The notes under the pieces: model-generated | The model's input: the letters and a program-made list of their open reading frames with translations, nothing else | The model's database searches: none | Told to the model about the DNA's origin: nothing | DNA from: Gaiellales bacterium | GTDB lineage: Bacteria; Actinomycetota; Thermoleophilia; Gaiellales; F1-60-MAGs149 | Direction of reading: 5' to 3' | NCBI GenBank assembly: GCA_030831375.1 | Contig: JAURLF010000028.1 | Coordinates: 1-5,703 of the forward strand | DNA: 5,703 nucleotides | Translations under genes and position numbers: made by a program | Shown here: piece by piece, positions 1 to 5,703 of the stretch | How positions within the stretch are numbered: the first letter of the stretch is position 1 | Layout: each line of letters starts with the position of its first letter

Positions 1-534
1 CGCCTAGCCGGAGACGATAGGGTCGAGTTCCTCCACGCGGACCTGCTCGAGCTCGACCTCGGCGGGAGCACGGCCGATGCCGTGCTCTCGACCGCCACGT
101 TCCACTGGATCAAGGACCACGCGCGGCTCTTCGCGCGGCTGCATGCCGCGCTCAGGCCGGGTGGGCAGCTCGTGGCGCAGTGCGGCGGCAAGGGCAACCT
201 CGACCGCGTCCTCGCCCGCGCCGGGGCGGTGGCGGCCGATCCGGCCTACGCGCTGCACCTCGTGGGCTTCGTGGACCCGCACCGCTTCGCCGACGCGTCC
301 GAGACGGAGGTGCTCCTGCGCGCCGCCGGCTTCGCGGAGGCGCGGGCGTGGCTGCAGGCGGCGCCCGTGCACCCGCCCGAGCCGCCCGTCTTCCTCGGCT
401 CGGTGATCCTGACCGCCTGGCTCGAGCACCTGCCCGAGGAGCTGCGCGGGCCGTTCGTCGACGCGGTGCTCGCCGGGCTGCCGGAGCCGTTCGAGGCGGA
501 CTACGTGCGCCTCAACCTCGACGCCAACGCCTAG
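1..534 (+). CDS. Class I SAM-dependent methyltransferase, C-terminal part (trans-aconitate 2-methyltransferase-like), 5' end outside window
   Basis: The frame is open from the first base to a TAG at 532-534, giving 177 residues; the true start and the glycine-rich SAM-binding motif I lie to the left of the window. Counting from the window edge, residues 8-20 (VEFLHADLLELDL) resemble the acidic strand that follows motif I. Residues 25-55 (ADAVLSTATFHWIKDH through LRPGG) match the motif III/IV region of Tam-like methyltransferases, where an FANAALHW-type segment is followed by LF..L...LRPGG. The C-terminal half holds a GFVDPHRF...ETEVLLRAAGF segment, an LPEELRGPFVDAVL helix and a terminal DYVRLNL, as in many actinobacterial proteins annotated only as class I SAM methyltransferases. 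Family knowledge suggests methyl transfer from S-adenosylmethionine to a small cytosolic molecule. Trans-aconitate is possible but not shown, because substrate residues cannot be assigned. The fold is fairly sure and the substrate unknown. Confidence 0.85.
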   Translation, partial: RLAGDDRVEFLHADLLELDLGGSTADAVLSTATFHWIKDHARLFARLHAALRPGGQLVAQCGGKGNLDRVLARAGAVAADPAYALHLVGFVDPHRFADASETEVLLRAAGFAEARAWLQAAPVHPPEPPVFLGSVILTAWLEHLPEELRGPFVDAVLAGLPEPFEADYVRLNLDANA

Positions 535-581
535 GCCGCGGACTCCGGCCCGGCGCGGTGCGGCCGATCACGGATCCCGCC

Positions 582-611
582 CGTCCGTCCCGGCGTAGGG
601 TGCGACGGACG
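582..611. promoter_or_regulatory. Inverted repeat framing a candidate -10 upstream of the SHOCT gene
   Basis: CGTCCGTC (582-589) and GACGGACG (604-611) are perfect 8-bp inverted arms with a 14-nt spacer; their centres are 22 bp apart, about two helical turns. The spacer contains TAGGGT (596-601), which fits the actinobacterial -10 pattern TANNNT and would start transcription near 608. The right arm ends two bases before the Shine-Dalgarno GGAGG (614-618). This geometry suits an operator for a dimeric regulator overlapping the promoter. No convincing -35 is seen. As RNA it could instead form a hairpin ending the upstream methyltransferase transcript, but no U-tract follows. The repeat is seen directly; its role is inferred. 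Confidence 0.4.
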
Positions 612-624
612 ACGGAGGCGCACG

Positions 625-879
625 ATGGGCTACGACGACAGCTGGAGCCACATGGACGGCGGCTGGATGGTCGCGGGCGGCCTGATCTGGATCGCCCTCC
701 TCGTCCTGATCGTCGTGGGGATCCTCGTCGCGGTGCGCGCGTGGGTGCCGCGCGCCGCCCCGCCATATTCCCCGCGCGCTCCCGATCCGCTCGACGCCCT
801 CGACGAGCGGCTCGCCCGCGGCGCGATCGACGTCGACGAGTACGACCGGGTCCGCGAGCGTCTCGTGCGCGGGCGTTGA
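625..879 (+). CDS. Small single-pass membrane protein with C-terminal SHOCT domain
   Basis: An 84-residue protein starts at ATG 625, with Shine-Dalgarno GGAGG at 614-618 six bases upstream, and stops at TGA 877-879. Residues 1-13 are short, acidic and Trp/Tyr/His-containing. Residues 14-37 form one strongly hydrophobic membrane segment rich in Leu, Ile and Val. A basic, Pro-rich hinge (residues 38-53: WVPRAAPPYSPR) follows. Residues 56-81 (LDALDERLARGAIDVDEYDRVRERL) match the SHOCT signature L..L..R.ARGEI...EY...R..L, a short helical hairpin at the C-terminus of many small bacterial membrane proteins. The positive charges after the span suggest a cytoplasmic SHOCT tail and an N-out topology. 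SHOCT is thought to mediate oligomerisation or interaction, but no function is established for this type of protein. The gene has its own candidate promoter and converges on dusB with one base between stop codons, so it is probably monocistronic. Confidence 0.85.
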   Translation: MGYDDSWSHMDGGWMVAGGLIWIALLVLIVVGILVAVRAWVPRAAPPYSPRAPDPLDALDERLARGAIDVDEYDRVRERLVRGR

Positions 880-880
880 G

Positions 881-1963
881 TCAGCCGCCGCCGTAGAGCG
901 AGATCGGCAGGTCCAGCTCGGCGTCGTCGCCGAGCGCGTCCAGGGCGGCGATGTCGGCCTCCATCTGCGCGATCAGGGGCGCCGCGGCGGGGGCGGCGGC
1001 GAGCAGGGCGGCCTCGACCTCGGCGGTGGTCTGGAGGGTCGAGAGCTCCTGGCGCAGGGTGCGCGGGAAGCGCCCGCGGCGCAGGTACCAGGCGTGGAAC
1101 TTGCGCAGGAAGTGCACGGCGCGGCGCTCGCCGAGCTCGCGCACGGTCTCCCGCACGAAGCGGACGTGCTCGGCCACGACCTGCTCGTTCGTGGGGCGCA
1201 CGTCGCGGTCCTCGATCAGGGACTGCAGCAGCCACGGGTTGCCCTGCGCGCCGCGGCCGATCATCACGGCCGCGCAGCCGGTCGTCTCGAGCACGGCGTG
1301 GGCGCGCGCGCGCGAGTCGATGTCGCCGGAGGCGATCACCGGCACGGACACGAGCGAGACGAGCTCGGCGGTGAGGGCGTGGTCTGCCGTGCCCGTGTAC
1401 ATCTGCTTGGCGCTGCGCGGGTGCAGGGTGAGGGCCTGCGCGCCCGCGGCCTCGAAGCGCGGACCGGCGACGGCGAAGTCGCGCGAGCCGTTCTCGACGC
1501 CGCGGCGCATCTTGACCGTGACGGGGACCTCGACCGCGTTCGCGACGGCCTCGACGATACGGGCGCCGCGCTCGGCGCCGTCCTCCGTGAGGGTCGCGCC
1601 GGCGCCCGTCTTCGTGACCTTGCGCACGGGGCAGCCCATGTTGATGTCGACGAGGTCGGCGCCGGCGGCGACGCACATGCGCGCGGCCTCCGCCATCTGC
1701 GCGGGGTCCGACCCGAAGATCTGCACGGCGAGGGGGCGCTCGTCGGCGGCGATGCGCAGGTAGTCCTTCGTGCGCTCGTTGCCGTGGCCGAGACCGCAGG
1801 CCGAGACCATCTCGGAGCAGACGAGGCCCGCCCCGTGGCGACGGCCCTGCCGGCGGAAGGCCTGCACGGAGACGCCGGCCATCGGCGCGAGCACGACGCG
1901 GCCCGGGATCTCCACGTCGCCGATCGTCCAGACGTCGGCGAGGCTGCGCACATCGACGGCCAT
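881..1963 (-). CDS. dusB: tRNA-dihydrouridine synthase, DusB family
   Basis: A 360-residue FMN-dependent enzyme that reduces specific uridines in the tRNA D-loop to 5,6-dihydrouridine in the cytosol. Seen in order: the TIM-barrel entry LAPMAGVS (residues 25-32), INMGCP (107-112) with the expected catalytic Cys111, VKMRRG in the next strand, LHPRSAKQMYTG, the phosphate-binding ASGDI, and MIGRGAQGNPWLL near the barrel end. A helical domain follows with VHFLRKFHAWYLR, typical of the Dus tRNA-binding domain. The length is slightly above the usual 320-340 residues because of an Ala-rich acidic tail ending LPISLYGGG. The frame stays open upstream to 2089, but that would overlap greA; the ATG at 1961-1963 puts the protein start just ahead of VWTIGDVEIPGRVVLAPM, as in the family. 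No Shine-Dalgarno precedes it, and a -10-like hexamer lies six bases upstream, suggesting a leaderless mRNA. The family is very sure; the DusB subfamily is likely. Confidence 0.93.
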   Translation of the reverse strand: MAVDVRSLADVWTIGDVEIPGRVVLAPMAGVSVQAFRRQGRRHGAGLVCSEMVSACGLGHGNERTKDYLRIAADERPLAVQIFGSDPAQMAEAARMCVAAGADLVDINMGCPVRKVTKTGAGATLTEDGAERGARIVEAVANAVEVPVTVKMRRGVENGSRDFAVAGPRFEAAGAQALTLHPRSAKQMYTGTADHALTAELVSLVSVPVIASGDIDSRARAHAVLETTGCAAVMIGRGAQGNPWLLQSLIEDRDVRPTNEQVVAEHVRFVRETVRELGERRAVHFLRKFHAWYLRRGRFPRTLRQELSTLQTTAEVEAALLAAAPAAAPLIAQMEADIAALDALGDDAELDLPISLYGGG

Positions 1964-1969
1964 GCGGTC

Positions 1970-1975
1970 AGGGTA
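1970..1975 (-). promoter_or_regulatory. Candidate -10 of dusB, leaderless promoter
   Basis: On the reverse strand TACCCT fits TANNNT and ends six bases before the dusB ATG. Transcription would then begin at or within a base of the A of ATG, and no Shine-Dalgarno lies between. Leaderless mRNAs are common in actinobacteria, and this spacing is typical of them. There is no recognisable -35; the corresponding region falls in the GC palindrome at 1991-2005. The hexamer is seen; its use as a promoter is inferred. Confidence 0.45.
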
Positions 1976-1990
1976 TCGGAGACCGGCTCG

Positions 1991-2005
1991 CCGGCGGCCC
2001 GCCGG
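1991..2005. repeat. GC palindrome between divergent dusB and greA promoters
   Basis: CCGGCG (1991-1996) and CGCCGG (2000-2005) are perfect inverted arms around GCC. A second nested pair, ACCGGC (1982-1987) and GCCGGT (2001-2006), uses an overlapping right arm. The element lies between the two divergent -10 hexamers, at the expected -35 position of both, so one bound protein could affect both genes. In DNA this GC-rich such palindromes also arise by chance. Confidence 0.3.
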
Positions 2006-2009
2006 TGCG

Positions 2010-2015
2010 TACAAT
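2010..2015 (+). promoter_or_regulatory. Candidate -10 of greA-lysS
   Basis: TACAAT is one change from TATAAT and is the most AT-rich patch in the dusB-greA gap. It predicts a start near 2022 and a leader of about 45 nt before the GTG at 2067. No clear TTGACA-like -35 is present 17 bp upstream, where the sequence is CTCGCC. A TG dinucleotide lies at 2006-2007, one base off the standard extended -10 position. Confidence 0.55.
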
Positions 2016-2028
2016 GCGGGGCCGAACG

Positions 2029-2047
2029 CGGCGCCCGTCGGGCGCCG
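2029..2047 (+). promoter_or_regulatory. Strong hairpin in the greA leader
   Basis: CGGCGCCC (2029-2036), loop GTC, and GGGCGCCG (2040-2047) form a perfect 8-bp all-GC stem with a 3-nt loop. It starts about seven bases after the predicted transcription start and ends ten bases before the Shine-Dalgarno GGAGGG (2058-2063). No U-run follows, so it is not a classical intrinsic terminator. A hairpin in this position could pause RNA polymerase or stabilise the mRNA. GreA acts on paused polymerase, so feedback is conceivable but unproven. Confidence 0.4.
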
Positions 2048-2066
2048 ACGACCCGCCGGAGGGACC

Positions 2067-2540
2067 GTGGCCAAGGAAGTCGTACTCACCGCCGAGGGCT
2101 ATCGCGAGCTGAAGGAGCGCCTCGACCACCTCACGACGGATCGCCGTCGCGAGGTCGCCGAGCGCATCAAGGAGGCGCGCGAGTTCGGGGACATCTCCGA
2201 GAACTCGGAGTACGACGACGCCAAGAACGAGCAGGCGCTGCTCGAGGACGAGATCGCCGAGCTCGAGGAGCAGCTGCGCGACGCCGTCATCGTCGAGAAG
2301 GGCGACCAGCCCCGCGGCGAGGTCGCGATCGGCTCGACGGTCACCGTCAAGGGCCCGCGCGGCAAGGAGCGCAAGTTCAAGCTCGTGGGCTCCGCCGAGG
2401 CCGACCCCGACCAGGACCGCCTCTCGAACGAGTCGCCGATCGGCCGCGCCGTGATGGGCGGCAAGAAGGGCGACAAGGTCGAGGTGCAGACGCCGAAGGG
2501 CGCGGTCAAGTACGAGATCGTCGCGATCTCGCGCGCCTAG
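2067..2540 (+). CDS. greA: Transcription elongation factor GreA
   Basis: A 157-residue protein, the normal GreA length. GreA enters the RNA polymerase secondary channel and stimulates cleavage of the nascent 3' end in backtracked complexes. Residues 1-76 form the N-terminal antiparallel coiled coil. The tip is AREFGDISENSEYDDAKNEQ (37-56), with Asp42 and Glu45 matching the conserved acidic pair that places the catalytic metal (Asp41 and Glu44 in E. coli). Residues 80-157 are the FKBP-like polymerase-binding domain, with the family segment RLSNESPIGRAVMG followed by GDKVEVQTPKGAVKYEIVAI. The GTG start at 2067 is chosen because VAKEVVLTAEGYRELKERL is the standard GreA N-terminus and GGAGGG (2058-2063) sits just upstream; the spacing is on the short side. 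lysS follows after eight bases, so the two are very likely co-transcribed. It is complete, with no missing key residue. Confidence 0.97.
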   Translation: MAKEVVLTAEGYRELKERLDHLTTDRRREVAERIKEAREFGDISENSEYDDAKNEQALLEDEIAELEEQLRDAVIVEKGDQPRGEVAIGSTVTVKGPRGKERKFKLVGSAEADPDQDRLSNESPIGRAVMGGKKGDKVEVQTPKGAVKYEIVAISRA

Positions 2541-2548
2541 GGGGCCCC

Positions 2549-3961
<1,413 letters not shown>

Positions 3962-3981
3962 CGCCCCGCCATGCGGAACGG

Positions 3982-4010
3982 CCCGCGCGGCCGGCGCACC
4001 GGACCGCGGG
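3982..4010 (+). terminator. Possible hairpin terminator after lysS
   Basis: CCCGCG (3982-3987) pairs with CGCGGG (4005-4010), and the interval can form an inner CCGG/CCGG stem (3991-3994 with 3999-4002) around loop CGCA. The hairpin lies 21 bases after the lysS stop and 20 bases before the candidate clpC -10. It lacks a U-tract, so termination by this element alone is uncertain, although high-GC actinobacteria often have such U-poor hairpins. Confidence 0.3.
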
Positions 4011-4029
4011 ACGGCGCGGATCCCTCTGG

Positions 4030-4035
4030 TAGTGT
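4030..4035 (+). promoter_or_regulatory. Candidate -10 of clpC
   Basis: TAGTGT fits TANNNT and is the only such hexamer I see in the lysS-clpC gap. It predicts a start near 4042 and a leader of about 69 nt. No convincing -35 lies 17 bp upstream, which suggests dependence on an activator or an alternative sigma factor. I found no CIRCE, CtsR heptad repeat or HAIR (HspR) element here. Confidence 0.4.
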
Positions 4036-4075
4036 GGAGAACCAGCCCGGCCGACGGTGGAATCCGACGACCGGG

Positions 4076-4102
4076 GCCCTGCGAAAGAGGCAGGGCAGGA
4101 GG
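4076..4102 (+). promoter_or_regulatory. clpC leader hairpin abutting the Shine-Dalgarno
   Basis: GCCCTGC (4076-4082) and GCAGGGC (4090-4096) form a perfect 7-bp stem with the purine loop GAAAGAG (4083-4089). The Shine-Dalgarno AGGAGG (4097-4102) begins on the very next base and is eight bases from the ATG. The main fold leaves the Shine-Dalgarno single-stranded. A weaker alternative pairs CCTG (4078-4081) with CAGG (4096-4099) and would cover part of it. It may tune ribosome access or temperature response; this is inferred from structure only. Confidence 0.45.
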
Positions 4103-4110
4103 CACACCGC

Positions 4111-5703
<1,593 letters not shown>

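Noticed and set aside
542..566. CGGCC/GGCCG inverted repeat after the methyltransferase as a terminator
   Set aside because: The stem is only 5 bp with an 11-nt loop and no U-tract; too weak in GC-rich sequence to call.
1964..2089. Longer dusB start at 2089 adding 42 residues
   Set aside because: It would overlap the greA start and cover both -10 candidates, and the extra residues are Arg/Pro/Gly-rich with no Dus similarity; family proteins start near the ATG at 1963.
1094..2548. Long forward frame running antisense to dusB, through greA, into lysS without a stop (955 codons in all)
   Set aside because: Only the part from 2549 has homology, to LysRS. The upstream part is Arg/Ala/Gly-rich translation of the antisense of dusB and of a wrong frame of greA, a normal effect of very high GC.
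3984..3998. Possible ClgR-type site (CGC-N5-GCG) upstream of clpC
   Set aside because: CGC (3986-3988) and GCG (3994-3996) have the right spacing, but the inner bases do not fit YNANR and the AT flanks are missing; expected often by chance in this GC-rich DNA.

Overview
This is a very GC-rich stretch with strong G/C third positions, GTG starts next to ATG starts, TANNNT-type -10 hexamers and tightly packed genes. Those traits, with a ClpC carrying a Gly/Ala linker and a UVR motif, point to a high-GC Actinomycetota chromosome. A deep branch such as Thermoleophilia/Solirubrobacterales is my best guess, from protein style only. No mobile element, CRISPR array, prophage or RNA gene was seen; this is core chromosome.

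Layout. Positions 1-534 hold the 3' part of a class I SAM-dependent methyltransferase gene that enters from the left edge. After a 90-nt gap with a notable inverted repeat comes a small gene (625-879) for a single-span membrane protein with a C-terminal SHOCT domain. It converges, with one base between stop codons, on a reverse-strand tRNA-dihydrouridine synthase gene (dusB, 881-1963). A 103-nt divergent promoter region separates dusB from a forward greA-lysS pair (2067-2540 and 2549-3961, 8 nt apart). These encode transcript-cleavage factor GreA and class II lysyl-tRNA synthetase. A 149-nt gap with a stop-codon-spanning direct repeat, a GC-rich hairpin, a candidate -10 and a leader hairpin precedes clpC (4111 to the right edge), of which 531 codons are present.

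How the genes relate. dusB, greA, lysS and clpC form an information-processing and proteostasis neighbourhood: tRNA modification, RNA polymerase rescue, tRNA-Lys charging and ATP-dependent protein unfolding. From memory, the order dusB-(greA)-lysS-(ctsR-mcsA-mcsB)-clpC also occurs in Bacillota. Here dusB is inverted and no ctsR/mcsA/mcsB lies between lysS and clpC, so clpC must be controlled by something other than a locally encoded CtsR.

I did not find a new multi-gene system. The parts worth a second look are regulatory and structural: an 8-bp inverted repeat framing a -10 upstream of the SHOCT gene, a probably leaderless dusB transcript, strong hairpins in the greA and clpC leaders, a 21-nt-period direct repeat across the lysS stop, an apparently N-terminally short LysRS, and long exact DNA repeats inside clpC.
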